Notes: a model not told the origin generated them from the letters alone. Positions 8,221-17,737 are shown, counted from the stretch's first letter. The stretch: DNA of 60,461 bases from an uncultured Desulfobacterales bacterium (GCA_937998305.1 CALLDL010000057.1:1-60461), one strand, 5' to 3'. A program made the numbers and translations.

Positions 8221-9132
8221 TTAATTCAAAAGCCTCTTCGCTTCTCTCACTGGTATTCTTTTTCCATTTTTGAAAGCAACCACAAAAGCACCACTGAAAC
8301 CCTTCCGTCGAAATTCCGACTGTAAAGCAGATGCTGATTTTAAATCTTTTTGGTTTCCTACAGTATATTTGTATAGGCCGCTGTCTTTATATTCCCATAC
8401 ATTTTTTAGTCCCTTAAATTGTGGGGAATTTGTTGAAAGACGAGTGCTTGAAGAGGTAATCTGGACCTTAAAAATGATCTCCTGACTTTTTGTATCTGAA
8501 TCGGTTTTAACCACCTCTGAATTTATTTTTATCTTAGAAAATTCCTTGTTTGATTTCGCTTGTTCAACAACATCTTCTTTTGTTTTGTGTTCTTCTTCTA
8601 AAGATTTCGTTTTTCTGATTGTTTCGTTTAACTGTTTTCTCAATTTAACATTTTCTTTACGCTCAGATTTCAACGATGCTTGAAGTCCTTTAATGAACTT
8701 TTTAGAGGTATAATTTTTTTTATTTGCTTCATTTAATTTGGCTTCGATTTCTTTCATACGTTTTTTTTCTGTCCGCACTTTTTCTTTATCTCTTTCAATC
8801 CGCAATTTATTTTTAGCTTTTTCAAAGTGATAACTTGCATAATAGCTAGACGGGATTAAAAAGAAGGTCAATAATGTAATTATTGATACAAGGAAAAAGG
8901 ATGTCCAAAATTTTTGAACTGATCTGGCAGACAAAATAAATAAGAAGGAAAAAATATATATTACAGTTATAGCAAACACAACTACAGCAATTTCTAAAAG
9001 ATAAGTATCACTGTAACGCATTTCGTTAAATAAGTAATACCCTTTTGTCCAATACCAAATGAAGTAAAATCCTAAGCTGGATATGTATCCTCCAAGTATT
9101 ATCAATAAAGACATCTTTAATTTCTTATCCAT
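8221..9132 (-). CDS. Membrane protein with coiled coil and SPOR-like C terminus
   Basis: I chose the ATG at 9132 over a GTG three codons upstream because AGAAG lies at a proper distance from it. The protein (about 303 residues) has three or four N-terminal transmembrane segments (to about residue 105), then a long Lys/Glu-rich coiled coil (about 105-210), then a C-terminal domain of about 80 residues that looks like a SPOR/septal-ring repeat: FKVQI at its start, a central YKYTVG, and a final FVVAFKNGKRI. SPOR domains bind denuded peptidoglycan, so it may link the membrane to the cell wall. The gene stands alone between gene-poor regions and is low in GC. No named family was recognised for the membrane part. 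Confidence 0.7.
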   Translation of the reverse strand: MDKKLKMSLLIILGGYISSLGFYFIWYWTKGYYLFNEMRYSDTYLLEIAVVVFAITVIYIFSFLFILSARSVQKFWTSFFLVSIITLLTFFLIPSSYYASYHFEKAKNKLRIERDKEKVRTEKKRMKEIEAKLNEANKKNYTSKKFIKGLQASLKSERKENVKLRKQLNETIRKTKSLEEEHKTKEDVVEQAKSNKEFSKIKINSEVVKTDSDTKSQEIIFKVQITSSSTRLSTNSPQFKGLKNVWEYKDSGLYKYTVGNQKDLKSASALQSEFRRKGFSGAFVVAFKNGKRIPVREAKRLLN

Positions 9133-9778
9133 AGTAATCACTTCTATTTGAACAGTTCAGTAAACTCCAAATGAATGGCGGAATTATCTGTCCAAATTTT
9201 GAAAAAATTATGCGAAGTCAATTTGTTATGATACATTTAAATTTAAATTGTAATACAATTAGATGATTATATCAATGGCGAAAAGGATTTCCCTGATCCC
9301 TGCCTGTATTAGATCAGGGAAAAAGTGAGAGGCTTGATTTATGATTATGTGACTATTTTTTAAATCCAAAAATATTGAAGATTTATAACCCAAATCAAAC
9401 TTGTGTTATCTTGCCAGTATTTGGGCTACAAACAATTTAGTAGGAGTTGTGTTATCTGTAAAGATTTTAGGTTTCTTAAGCCTGCCATTCATAGATACCA
9501 TAAATCTCGATTCTAACAATACAGAATCTAAACCAGTCCCCCCAAAATCTTTTTTATCTTTAATAGTGTAATCTCATATTAAATTTTTTCCGTAAAAAAT
9601 GCTCTGCGAAGATCAGCGCCTTCCAGATTGGTTTCAATTTTTCATTGTCGAAAGTAGAAAGTCGTGTATTGCTGGCTAAAGATAAATTTTTCCAGCGGCA
9701 TTTGACATCCCGTTGAAGTGGAGTTGGAAATTCTATTCATTCGATTTTTTGGGGTTTAGTTATCTTAAATTTAACAAA
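9133..9778. other. AT-rich gene-free stretch with a stem-loop
   Basis: No gene was recognised in 646 bp. The clearest structure is a 10-bp perfect inverted repeat, TTCCCTGATC at 9289-9298 and GATCAGGGAA at 9312-9321, with a 13-nt loop. A second copy of the phrase ATCTTGCCAGTA is at 9409. The sequence may be decayed intergenic material. Confidence 0.5.
9289..9321. other. Perfect 10-bp stem-loop
   Basis: The arms TTCCCTGATC and GATCAGGGAA flank 13 nt. The plus strand continues with A residues and the minus strand lacks a clear T run, so this is not a typical terminator. It could be an operator or a small RNA stem. Confidence 0.35.
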
Positions 9779-11059
9779 CTAGTACTGTAAGTGGTTAATC
9801 AGGGCTTCCAGATAGCGTGATTTTACCTGCTGGCTGGCAAGGGCCTGCTTTAATGGCGGAAGTTTCAAAATGACACCTAGAACTCCAGCCAAGGCTCGAT
9901 GACTCCATAGTACCTGATTATCAAAAATCAAGTTTTGTAAGTTACCGCGTTCGATGGCCATCACAACAGCTCTGTGGGTTGTATTCAGTGGTGTAATCAC
10001 TCTCATTGGGCGAGATTTCAGGCGAATATTGTCGTTCATGCAGGCTCTAACGCAAAGACCACATCCCAAACAGAGGTCCTCATTTAGTCTTGATTGTTTC
10101 TTTTTTGGTTTATCAGGATCATTAGGGGAGACTAATGTCATTGCCTCCACTGGGCAGGTAATCACGCACTTTCCACATCCGATGCAATTTTTTTTGTTGA
10201 TTTCGGGGATAAAATTGGTTGTATGGATAGGATTAAAAATCGCAAATCGACGAGCTGCGATCATAGCTTCGCAACAACACCCGCAGCAGTTACATATGAA
10301 ATTTACTTCCTCTTTCACATTTTCACCGAACTGGACCAGACTGTGTTCATAAGCCAACTGTAAAATATCAAGACCTTCTGCAACATCCACCCGGCGAGCG
10401 AAACCATGTTTAATCAGCGACGATGCCGTAGTATTAAACGTCATGCATATTTCCATCGGGGCATCACAGGCTCTATCCATATGGTGCATTTTATGACGGC
10501 AATAACACATGCCAATCGCTCTATGAGAAGCACCTTTTATGACCTTGGTAGCACGTTCATAATCCAATACGTGCAGTGCGTTTTCATTGGATAAAACCGG
10601 TTCGTGGACAAAGGTTCGCCCCAGGTGAGTTTCGCCGCGAGTAAAAAGATCGCGGATAAAATCCTCTTCCACGTTCAAATACTGATAAAACAATTCGCTC
10701 AATACCTTCTGATCAATATCATCCCGCACACGCATCAAGGAAAATTCAAAAAAGCCCGCCATGGGGGGAGGAAGGGTGTATACGGACTCCCCATTTTGGT
10801 CTAAATCAACCAGTATAGCCCGACCAGCCAGTTCATTCAGCACTTTTTGAGCACTAGCCAAGTCCATTTGCCAGACGCGGCTTGCTTTTTTTGCCGTAAA
10901 GGGCTTGATTGGCAAAAGCGAAACCAATGCAGCCTCTTTCTCTCTGAAAAGCATTTTCAGGATTTTGAATAAGAGCTCCGAAGGGTGAGCACCCTCTGGA
11001 TAACGATTTAATCTATCCACTAGGCGGGAATAACCGGATTTGATTGTGTTGTGTGCCAT
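9779..11059 (-). CDS. Winged-helix-like / 4Fe-4S ferredoxin fusion protein
   Basis: This 426-residue protein starts with a region resembling a winged helix (about residues 20-100), followed by a cysteine-rich middle (CYCRH, a later CDAP, then CNCCGCCC near residue 265) and two ferredoxin-type 4Fe-4S motifs (CIGCGKCVITCP and CLGCGLCVRACM). No signal peptide or membrane segment was seen, so it should be cytoplasmic. Proteins of this layout occur in anaerobic Desulfobacterota and are usually annotated only as 4Fe-4S binding proteins. The joint presence of a DNA-binding-like domain and clusters suggests redox sensing or electron transfer, but neither is shown. The start lacks a clear Shine-Dalgarno sequence. 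Confidence 0.75.
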   Translation of the reverse strand: MAHNTIKSGYSRLVDRLNRYPEGAHPSELLFKILKMLFREKEAALVSLLPIKPFTAKKASRVWQMDLASAQKVLNELAGRAILVDLDQNGESVYTLPPPMAGFFEFSLMRVRDDIDQKVLSELFYQYLNVEEDFIRDLFTRGETHLGRTFVHEPVLSNENALHVLDYERATKVIKGASHRAIGMCYCRHKMHHMDRACDAPMEICMTFNTTASSLIKHGFARRVDVAEGLDILQLAYEHSLVQFGENVKEEVNFICNCCGCCCEAMIAARRFAIFNPIHTTNFIPEINKKNCIGCGKCVITCPVEAMTLVSPNDPDKPKKKQSRLNEDLCLGCGLCVRACMNDNIRLKSRPMRVITPLNTTHRAVVMAIERGNLQNLIFDNQVLWSHRALAGVLGVILKLPPLKQALASQQVKSRYLEALINHLQY

Positions 11060-11382
11060 AATAAAATAACGGTCTTTATAGGATATAAGGAATCCGTTTC
11101 CATCTAATATTAATGGCGTCGCGCAGTACGAGATTAAGTGCCTACACCTTCAATGGCTGTAAAGTGAAGACTTCTCACTGAGACCATAAAAAGTACAGAT
11201 TTATTGTCATAAGAACAACCTGAAGCTGAGTTTCATTCAGTACATATACCCTATTTCTTACAAAATTGCAAAAAAGGCAAACCCTCGAAAAAGGATTTGC
11301 CCTTATTGGAAAACGATATCACAACTTTTGAACTGGCATTAAAATATGGAATACATAGGAGCAGATATGTTGAACGGAGGTT
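11060..11382. other. Gene-free stretch with a terminator
   Basis: No gene was recognised in these 323 bp. They contain the minus-strand terminator at 11270-11301 for the lipoprotein gene and presumably the promoter of the ferredoxin fusion gene. Confidence 0.5.
11270..11301 (-). terminator. Rho-independent terminator after the DUF3568 lipoprotein gene
   Basis: On the minus strand GGCAAATCC pairs with GGGTTTGCC around a short loop and is followed at once by a run of six T. It lies about 80 bp after the lipoprotein stop codon. Confidence 0.65.
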
Positions 11383-11772
11383 TTATTCTCCCAGGATTTT
11401 TCCCACCTGATTGATGATCTCTGCAGCTGTTGCCTTGTCCTTCAAAACGACTCTTTTTCTGGCGTCAACTTTGACCTGCGTGGTTTTTGACGTTACTTCT
11501 TCTAAATTGATTTCTATGTCAAGTTCATTTGTAGCTGCTGTTATGATTCTGCCATCTTCTGACTTGCTGTCATCAATAATCTTAATGTCCATTTTTTTTA
11601 AAGCAGCAATTGTAGCGTGATGAACCCGATCCAAAGGAGAATTGAACGATCTGTAAGCTACATTGCTAAGGGTGTAGCTTATTCCGGCTCCCGCACCCGT
11701 AAGGGCAATAGCTGTACATCCTGACAGTAACGGAAGAAGAAACACAACGAAGCATTTCCTGAAGACAATCAT
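11383..11772 (-). CDS. DUF3568-type lipoprotein
   Basis: This 129-residue protein has a lipoprotein signal peptide with lipobox LLSGC (Cys19), so it should be lipid-anchored in the envelope. The mature part matches the DUF3568 pattern: an early alanine/glycine segment, then a repeat-like alpha/beta region (LDRVHHATIAALKKM, then DIEINLEE and a late basic strand). The function of the family is unknown. It appears to be a single-gene unit ending in its own terminator. Confidence 0.75.
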   Translation of the reverse strand: MIVFRKCFVVFLLPLLSGCTAIALTGAGAGISYTLSNVAYRSFNSPLDRVHHATIAALKKMDIKIIDDSKSEDGRIITAATNELDIEINLEEVTSKTTQVKVDARKRVVLKDKATAAEIINQVGKILGE

Positions 11773-12310
11773 AGGCTTTTAATGCTCTTGGTGAAGCTTG
11801 TTTTGCTTACGCATAGCGTCCGGGAGGGTGAAGGCAAATCTCCACGAACCAGACACAGACCATCCGGCCATCTGATCTCAAATGAGCTGATGCCTTAATA
11901 CTTTAATCAAGGCATTATTCATTTGTTTAGACACAAAGAGGTCTGCCTGGATGAATACGATTGCGCCATAGGGAGGGGAAAGCCCGAGGCTCTCCCAACC
12001 AGATTAATTCAAAGGAACCATGTCACTTTTTTAGGGTTACTGTGGTAGGCGTATTTCCTCTGAAAATGTGTTTTTCATATTCTTGACAAAAGCAACAGGA
12101 ACAGCTTGCTCTCGTCTGGTAAAACGATCATCACCTATCCAATTTTATGTGAAAGGTCAATAAAATAATATCTGAAAACTTGACTGGAAAGGGACTGGCA
12201 CAACCGATGTCGGGGTGTGTAGGACAGTGGTCGACTGGAAGTGATAAATTGTCTTTGGAGGTGAATGACGGGGCCAAACGGCATTAAGATGCAGGCGAGA
12301 GTCTTTCATG
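11773..12310. other. Gene-free stretch with a possible gene remnant
   Basis: No intact gene was recognised in 538 bp. On the minus strand at about 12030-12140 a reading frame of about 35 codons without its own start ends at a TAA; it could be the tail of a decayed gene, but no family was recognised. Confidence 0.4.
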
Positions 12311-13075
12311 TTAGTTTTTAAAGAAAAGCGAGCTCTTTGGGCGGCCAGTAATAATGATTTGCCTCAACCTCACAGCAAAATAGGCAATGGAAAATAGATA
12401 AGCCGGCAGGTAAAGCCACCATGCAAAAGGGTTGGGAATTCCTGTTCTTTCAATATCGCCGGGGATCTGAATAATATTCTTCCAATCCCAACAAAATGCC
12501 ACGATCATGAGCAAGCCACAGTTCAGCTCAATAACCATGTCGTACCACCGCCAGCGGATATCATATCCTTTTTCATCATAATAAATAACAAGAAAGCCTG
12601 CCACCACCATAGCAAGCGCTATCAATACCGGTGTGATTACCGGACCTACCCAAGGTAGCGGCACATAAAACAAAAGATCCCATGTCATAAGGTTTTCGGG
12701 CCAGCTCACCATGACATACAGCCAAATATAGTAAAATATGTCCCATATTCCAAAGGCAATCATAAAAAAGCAGAACTTTTGAAATCTGTTCCTTCCGGCA
12801 AACCAGCCCACTGCCACCAGCATGATTATTGTGGCAATTTCACGGACAAACTCGATTCGAACCAAAGGATCGATAACATGTTTTCCGTCCTCCCACTTGA
12901 CTACCAGAGGGAAGCTGAATCCTCCGTCAAAGTAAATTTCACGGAGATATACAACAACAGCGCTTTCAACCCATGCAAAGGCAATGGCAAAAACCACCAC
13001 CCAAATCCAATTTCTAAAGGCGCTTTTAGATTTTTTTTCGAATTTTTCGTTGAAGTTGTTATTTTTTATAATCAC
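12311..13075 (-). CDS. Multi-pass membrane protein of unknown function
   Basis: This 254-residue protein has about seven hydrophobic segments spread over its length, many aromatic residues, and a charged N-terminal tail of about 20 residues. Polar sequences between helices include WEDGKHVIDP and DEKGYDIRWRW. I do not recognise a named family. It stands alone. A TGATAT-N4-ATATCA palindrome at 13175-13190 lies about 100 bp upstream of its start and could be an operator. Confidence 0.6.
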   Translation of the reverse strand: MIIKNNNFNEKFEKKSKSAFRNWIWVVVFAIAFAWVESAVVVYLREIYFDGGFSFPLVVKWEDGKHVIDPLVRIEFVREIATIIMLVAVGWFAGRNRFQKFCFFMIAFGIWDIFYYIWLYVMVSWPENLMTWDLLFYVPLPWVGPVITPVLIALAMVVAGFLVIYYDEKGYDIRWRWYDMVIELNCGLLMIVAFCWDWKNIIQIPGDIERTGIPNPFAWWLYLPAYLFSIAYFAVRLRQIIITGRPKSSLFFKN

Positions 13076-13174
13076 GGCTTATAGTTCGCTTGATTGGCAT
13101 CCTTATATGGAAACAGTCTATTGTAATTCTGATGCTCCATGTCTCACAAATGTTTGTCCAAAGTCATCAACAAT

Positions 13175-13190
13175 TGATATATAAATATCA
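13175..13190. promoter_or_regulatory. Possible operator: TGATAT-N4-ATATCA
   Basis: A 16-bp interrupted palindrome that, with its 5' flank AAT, matches the site at 8151-8166 in 17 of 19 positions. It lies about 100 bp upstream of the membrane protein gene ending at 12311. Its role as a protein-binding site is a guess. Confidence 0.25.
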
Positions 13191-13340
13191 TATTTTTCTG
13201 GTGTCAGGTCAAGTAAATCCTATTTTTGACCACTGTTAAATCATCTTCGTCAACCGACAGATATTAGAACTCCTTTAAAAATTGTTCTACAATTTATGAC
13301 TTTCGGAAAGTCTTGTCTTTTCCCTGAAAAACATATCACA

Positions 13341-13468
13341 ATTTGAAACCCTCCGGGATTTCCGATCTTGCCGCATCTTCAGCGTTGAAGCGCATTTGCA
13401 ATAGAAAACTATGGCTTCATGCGCTTCGTCTTGAATCTGCGGCAACCTCGAAAATCGCTCACGTTAGG
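13341..13468. repeat. Palindromic dispersed repeat, copy A
   Basis: A 128-bp element with long imperfect inverted arms at 13370-13393 and 13421-13443. It shares its borders with copy B at 13884-14035: ATTTGAAACCCTYCGGG on the left and AATCGCTCA-N2-TTAGG on the right. The interior is palindromic rather than coding, as in MITE or REP-like elements. Confidence 0.55.
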
Positions 13469-13524
13469 TTTAATAATCAAGTTTTTTGGGAAACTGCCGA
13501 TGATATTTAAAAGGAATCGAATCG

Positions 13525-13758
13525 ATGAATAAACGTAATAACAAAGTAAATATACCTCATCCGCCAATTCATCAACTTCCACTCAAGTTTGAAACAGAAT
13601 TCTTGCCCCACGGTTTTGCAACCTGTCTTGCATGTAAATTGATGAAGGACCTTCGTATTGAGAACTTCAATAACATCCCCGGCAATTGCCGTTCACCACA
13701 GCAGGAAGATTCCTGGTGTTCACTATTACATCTGGTCTTTACTATTGCCTATAAATAA
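13525..13758 (+). CDS. Small hypothetical protein
   Basis: A 77-residue ORF with AAAAGGAA about 10 nt before the ATG. It has five cysteines, four of them in CLACK and later C...C positions that could bind a metal, and no membrane segment. It lies between the two palindromic repeat copies. No family is recognised; it may not be a real gene. Confidence 0.35.
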   Translation: MNKRNNKVNIPHPPIHQLPLKFETEFLPHGFATCLACKLMKDLRIENFNNIPGNCRSPQQEDSWCSLLHLVFTIAYK

Positions 13759-14205
13759 AACCTAAACGGAGCGTTTCAAATAGTGACAGGGTTATAAAAA
13801 AGAAATAATTATAAATAAACATTCTAAAGTCGCTAATGAGTATCATCTAATCGGTTGATTTAATTAAGCAAAAAATTGTCGCCATTTGAAACCCTTCGGG
13901 CTTGCCGAGTTTACCGAATCTGCTGTGTTATGAGACATTTGCAGTAGCAGACGGAGGTTTATCCCGCTTAATATAGCGGGGCTGCATGTCTCATGCCTTG
14001 CATCTTCGGCAAACTCAACAATCGCTCAATTTAGGTAAAGGATAATACCGACCAAAATAAATTTGTTGACTGGCTTGGCAACATCCTTGTGAAAACAAAA
14101 ACACCCTGTTTTGCCCGGATGCTTATACCAGATCAATTTTACCTGTTGAAGATAAAAACCAGCAATTGAAATCCATTTTTTCCTTCTTTAATAAGGATTT
14201 CAGTA
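13759..14205. other. Gene-free stretch carrying palindromic repeat copy B
   Basis: No gene was recognised in these 447 bp; the main content is the palindromic repeat at 13884-14035 and the upstream region of the next gene. Confidence 0.5.
13884..14035. repeat. Palindromic dispersed repeat, copy B
   Basis: A 152-bp element with the same borders as copy A. Its arms (13907-13938 and 13986-14016) pair over about 30 bp with a few mismatches, and a small hairpin (CCCGCT...AGCGGG) lies at the tip. The arm sequences differ from those of copy A while the palindromic shape is kept, which suggests selection for or origin through structure. Confidence 0.6.
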
Positions 14206-15408
14206 ATGAACGACCGGACAAAAAAACGGAACAGCATCGTAAGCCGTATTATAGATGGTTCTGTCATGATCGATTCTGTCAAAGACTTTGAAAATCTACT
14301 CAAGGCCTTTCCAGATGATCCATGGCTCCATAGATTCTTTGGCGACCTTTTGGAACGAGATAAATCGCTTTATGCCGCCGCCGATGCATATGGGATAGCT
14401 GCCGAGCTTTTTATCGAAGCAGATATGATCATGCAGGCCATTGTATCAAAAATCCTCGAATGGCAAATCCTCGGACTGTCTTATCAAGAGGGGCGAGACT
14501 TCCATTCATCCCTTCGTAACGCCGGATCTAAAAACACAGGAGTTAAGCATTTTTTCATCAAGATGACATATCCTGAATTGATCGCTTTTATGAGTATGTT
14601 GGTTATCCGGTATTTTCCTGAAGGCAACATGATGCAACAATTCGGCGATGAAGAGCATAACCTCTATTTTGTTGTGTCTGGTACTATGGAGGAAACAATT
14701 TACCATCGTTTGGAGAAAGGAGGAAAGGTCCAAAAGAAATCATCCCAAAACCTGATTGAAAACGATTTTTTTGGTGAAATTTATCCATTTGAAAAAGAAA
14801 AAATGTCTCAGTCTACTGTCGAAACAATTACTCGTGTTGAATTTGCGGAAATATCTAAACTAAGACTGATGAAGATTTGCGGAAAATATCCGAATGTTAA
14901 GCATCTTATCCATGGCCTGTATCAGAGCCGTTCGGAATCGGATGAAGAAAGGTTTTCATACACGGTTCGTAAAACCGTCAGACACCAGCTCCCAACCCAA
15001 GTAAATATTAAAATATTTAGTGATGAGCCGGATAAAGCCCCTTTGGACCTCGATGGATTCACAGAAAACATCTCATTAGGTGGGGCCAGGGTTGTTTTGG
15101 ATGCGAATGATGAAACCGCTCGTTTTGGCAGCCTGGTTGGAAAACAGGTTCATATTCAAATATATTTAGCCATCGCCTTTGTTAACCTCTCTATTTTAGG
15201 CACTGCTGTTTGGAGCAAGGAAATTTCTCTCGAAGGAAAAAAAAGTGCGGTGTTGGGTATCCAATTTGAAGAGATGACCGATAAAGATCGCAGGTTGTTG
15301 CAAGGATACCATTATGGATATGAAGTTGAGCAAGACCGGATTTGGAGCTTATGGGGCTCGCTTATTGGGACCGATGCCGGAACATCCAGCCTGCCAGCGG
15401 CAGTGTAA
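14206..15408 (+). CDS. Cyclic-nucleotide-binding and PilZ domain protein
   Basis: This 400-residue protein begins with a TPR-like helical region (residues 20-85), followed by a cNMP-binding domain of the CRP type (about 125-230; PEGNMMQQFGDEEHNLYFVVSG and ENDFFGEIYPF in separate strands). The C-terminal third is a PilZ domain (about 250-370) with the c-di-GMP-binding RxxxR (RKTVR) and the ENISLGG motif. It could thus sense a cyclic nucleotide or redox ligand and c-di-GMP together. No DNA-binding domain is visible, so it is probably an effector rather than a transcription factor. It precedes the peptide transporter operon by about 190 bp, with a promoter between them. Confidence 0.85.
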   Translation: MNDRTKKRNSIVSRIIDGSVMIDSVKDFENLLKAFPDDPWLHRFFGDLLERDKSLYAAADAYGIAAELFIEADMIMQAIVSKILEWQILGLSYQEGRDFHSSLRNAGSKNTGVKHFFIKMTYPELIAFMSMLVIRYFPEGNMMQQFGDEEHNLYFVVSGTMEETIYHRLEKGGKVQKKSSQNLIENDFFGEIYPFEKEKMSQSTVETITRVEFAEISKLRLMKICGKYPNVKHLIHGLYQSRSESDEERFSYTVRKTVRHQLPTQVNIKIFSDEPDKAPLDLDGFTENISLGGARVVLDANDETARFGSLVGKQVHIQIYLAIAFVNLSILGTAVWSKEISLEGKKSAVLGIQFEEMTDKDRRLLQGYHYGYEVEQDRIWSLWGSLIGTDAGTSSLPAAV

Positions 15409-15519
15409 AACCGTGACCTCTGGCATTGGGGCTACAGTCTATTTTAGACGACGATCTTTTGCCTTCAAATATTATTATTCTCTTTCTATTTTACCCCCCT
15501 TTTTATATTACCTTTTCGC

Positions 15520-15548
15520 TTGACTCAAAAACTCGAATCTCATATGTT
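15520..15548 (+). promoter_or_regulatory. Predicted sigma-70 promoter of the peptide transporter operon
   Basis: TTGACT and TATGTT are separated by exactly 17 bp, about 55 bp before the start of the substrate-binding protein gene. Confidence 0.5.
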
Positions 15549-15601
15549 TATGTTTCACTTGTTTTTATCCTTTAAAAACATTTGGTTAGGGTAAATTTGT
15601 A

Positions 15602-17734
15602 ATGACCGTTAGACGTGTCCTTATTTTCGCTCCCATACTTCTGATTCTTGTTCTGCTTCAGTCTTATTTCTGGGTGCCGACATACGAACAGCAAACAAAG
15701 GGAAGCCCTGCTCGGCTTGCTGGATACATCGCCGGATCCATCGGCGATGCCAGTCTTTTAAACCCCATCCTTTCGGCAGATTCCGCCAGCAGCAGTATCA
15801 ATGACATGGTGTTTGAGGGTCTCATCGACCGTGATGAACAATTGCGCTTCAGGGGAAGGCTTGCCAAATCATGGGAAATTTTTGAAGACGCGCTCTTTTA
15901 TGTCAACCCATCCGCCCGCATACCGGGTCTGGGCAAAGCCGATGCACACACCCTGGCAGATTTCATTAAACACGCCCAAAAAACAACACGTATAAAAGAT
16001 CCGGCTCTCAAGGATTCTCTAAACCGCATCACAGACATTTTTGTCCTTCCGTCTAGAACTTTTACGGTATCAAAGTCGTTCAAGGATTCAAATACCGGTA
16101 AAGAAAAAACGATGATAATCCGGGTGGCCGCGCCCCCAAGAATCAAGCTGGTTTTAAATACGGTGGACCAGGATCTTTTCCAAAACCTTACCCATCTTCT
16201 GGGGGAAGATTACTTTGAATCCTTTCACGGCAAAGACTACTTGAAAAGCGATGCTCAGCTTTCCAAAGAACAATTGGCGGCATACACCCAAGAGCTGATA
16301 CCGGCCGTTGAACACAATCCGATTCTTTTGTTTCACTTAAGGCCCGGAGTGAAGTTTCACGACGGCCATTTAGTGGAAGCCGATGATGTCAGGTTCACAT
16401 ATGAAGCCATCATGAATCCTAAAAATCTTTCACCGCGTATTTCAGATTACGAACCGGTTAAAACCGTCGAGGTTATCGATCCGCTGACCGTTAAAATCGT
16501 TTACAAACGGCTCTACTCTCCAGCCATCGGAACCTGGGGTATGGGAATCCTTCCCGAGCATTTGCTCAACTCTCAAGCACTCAAAAAAGAAGCCACTCGC
16601 CTCGGAAAAGACTTGAAAACATTTTCTATTCGATCGAGCTCATTCAACCGGAAACCCGTTGGATGCGGGCCTTTCAAATTCCAAAATTGGAAATCTGATC
16701 AGTACATCATTTTGGATCGTTTTGATGATTACTGGGATGGTCCGCCCAATTATCAGCGCTATGTCTTCCGCATTATTCCCGACCTTCTAACCCAGGAAAT
16801 GGAATTTTATGCCGGTACTATAGACAGTTATGGGGTTCAACCCCATCAGGTCGAACGCCTGGAAAAAGATCCGCGGTTCCAGAATTTTTCCGGGGTTGCT
16901 TTCGGATACACCTATATCGGTTACAACATGAGACGCAAACCCTTCGACGATCCCCGGGTAAGAAGAGCCCTTGGGATGGCCATAGATGTTGAAAAAATTA
17001 TCAAGTATGTGCTTTACGGCCAGGGCGAATCAATTACCGGACCTTTTGTCAAACAGACCGACTACTACAACCACGCCATCAAACCGCTTGTCTACGACCC
17101 CAAAGGCGCACTAAAGCTGCTGGCGGCAGCCGGTTGGAAACGAAACAAGGCCGGCCGGCTCGAAAAGAACGGCAAACCATTTAAATTCACGCTGATTACC
17201 AACAGCGGCAACGACCTTCGAAAGGCCATACTGGCCATTGCCCAGGACGCATGGAAACAGATCGGCATCGATGTAAACACCGATTTGTTGGAATGGTCTG
17301 TTTTTATCCAGGAGCGCGTGAATAAAGCAGATTTTGATGCGCTGATTCTGGGCTGGCAGATGGGAATTGAACCGGATCTTTATCAGATATGGCATTCGAG
17401 CCAGACAAATCCCTATCAGCTCAATTTTGTCGGCTATAAAAACAAGGAAGCGGATGATCTGATCATCAAGATCCGACAGGAATACAATCATAACCGGCAG
17501 ATCGAATTTAGCCACAGGCTTCACGAAATTATTGCCGGCGAACAGCCCTATACCTTTCTTTATGTGGGCAAATGGACCGCTGTTTTGGACAAACGCATCG
17601 TCATCAAAACTGTCGATGATACCGGAGCCATCCGGCATGAAAAAATAACCCCTACCAAAACAGGCGATTACAGTTTCTATTTTAACAAATGGATAAAACT
17701 TCCAAAGGCTCCCGACTTTATGAACGAAGGATAG
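15602..17734 (+). CDS. Peptide ABC transporter substrate-binding protein (SBP_bac_5)
   Basis: This 710-residue protein is an extracytoplasmic oligopeptide-binding protein of the DppA/OppA/AppA class. A hydrophobic N-terminal segment (about 5-25) without a lipobox Cys suggests a signal peptide or anchor. The family signature appears late: LRPGVKFHDG (near residue 245), DDVRFTYEAI, then DPRVRRALGMAID. Compared with the usual 520-550 residues it carries about 160 extra residues between SWEIFED (near 100) and the LRPGVKF motif. It heads a five-gene operon with two permeases and two ATPases. The substrate cannot be told from sequence; oligopeptides are the family default. Confidence 0.9.
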   Translation: MTVRRVLIFAPILLILVLLQSYFWVPTYEQQTKGSPARLAGYIAGSIGDASLLNPILSADSASSSINDMVFEGLIDRDEQLRFRGRLAKSWEIFEDALFYVNPSARIPGLGKADAHTLADFIKHAQKTTRIKDPALKDSLNRITDIFVLPSRTFTVSKSFKDSNTGKEKTMIIRVAAPPRIKLVLNTVDQDLFQNLTHLLGEDYFESFHGKDYLKSDAQLSKEQLAAYTQELIPAVEHNPILLFHLRPGVKFHDGHLVEADDVRFTYEAIMNPKNLSPRISDYEPVKTVEVIDPLTVKIVYKRLYSPAIGTWGMGILPEHLLNSQALKKEATRLGKDLKTFSIRSSSFNRKPVGCGPFKFQNWKSDQYIILDRFDDYWDGPPNYQRYVFRIIPDLLTQEMEFYAGTIDSYGVQPHQVERLEKDPRFQNFSGVAFGYTYIGYNMRRKPFDDPRVRRALGMAIDVEKIIKYVLYGQGESITGPFVKQTDYYNHAIKPLVYDPKGALKLLAAAGWKRNKAGRLEKNGKPFKFTLITNSGNDLRKAILAIAQDAWKQIGIDVNTDLLEWSVFIQERVNKADFDALILGWQMGIEPDLYQIWHSSQTNPYQLNFVGYKNKEADDLIIKIRQEYNHNRQIEFSHRLHEIIAGEQPYTFLYVGKWTAVLDKRIVIKTVDDTGAIRHEKITPTKTGDYSFYFNKWIKLPKAPDFMNEG

Positions 17735-17737
17735 ATC

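Larger units (their letters stand above)
13076..13524. other. Gene-free stretch carrying palindromic repeat copy A
   Basis: No gene was recognised here. The region contains the 16-bp palindrome at 13175-13190 and the palindromic repeat at 13341-13468. Confidence 0.5.

Noticed and set aside
13341-14035. CRISPR array
   Set aside because: The repeats are only two, long, palindromic and diverged, with no regular spacers or cas genes.
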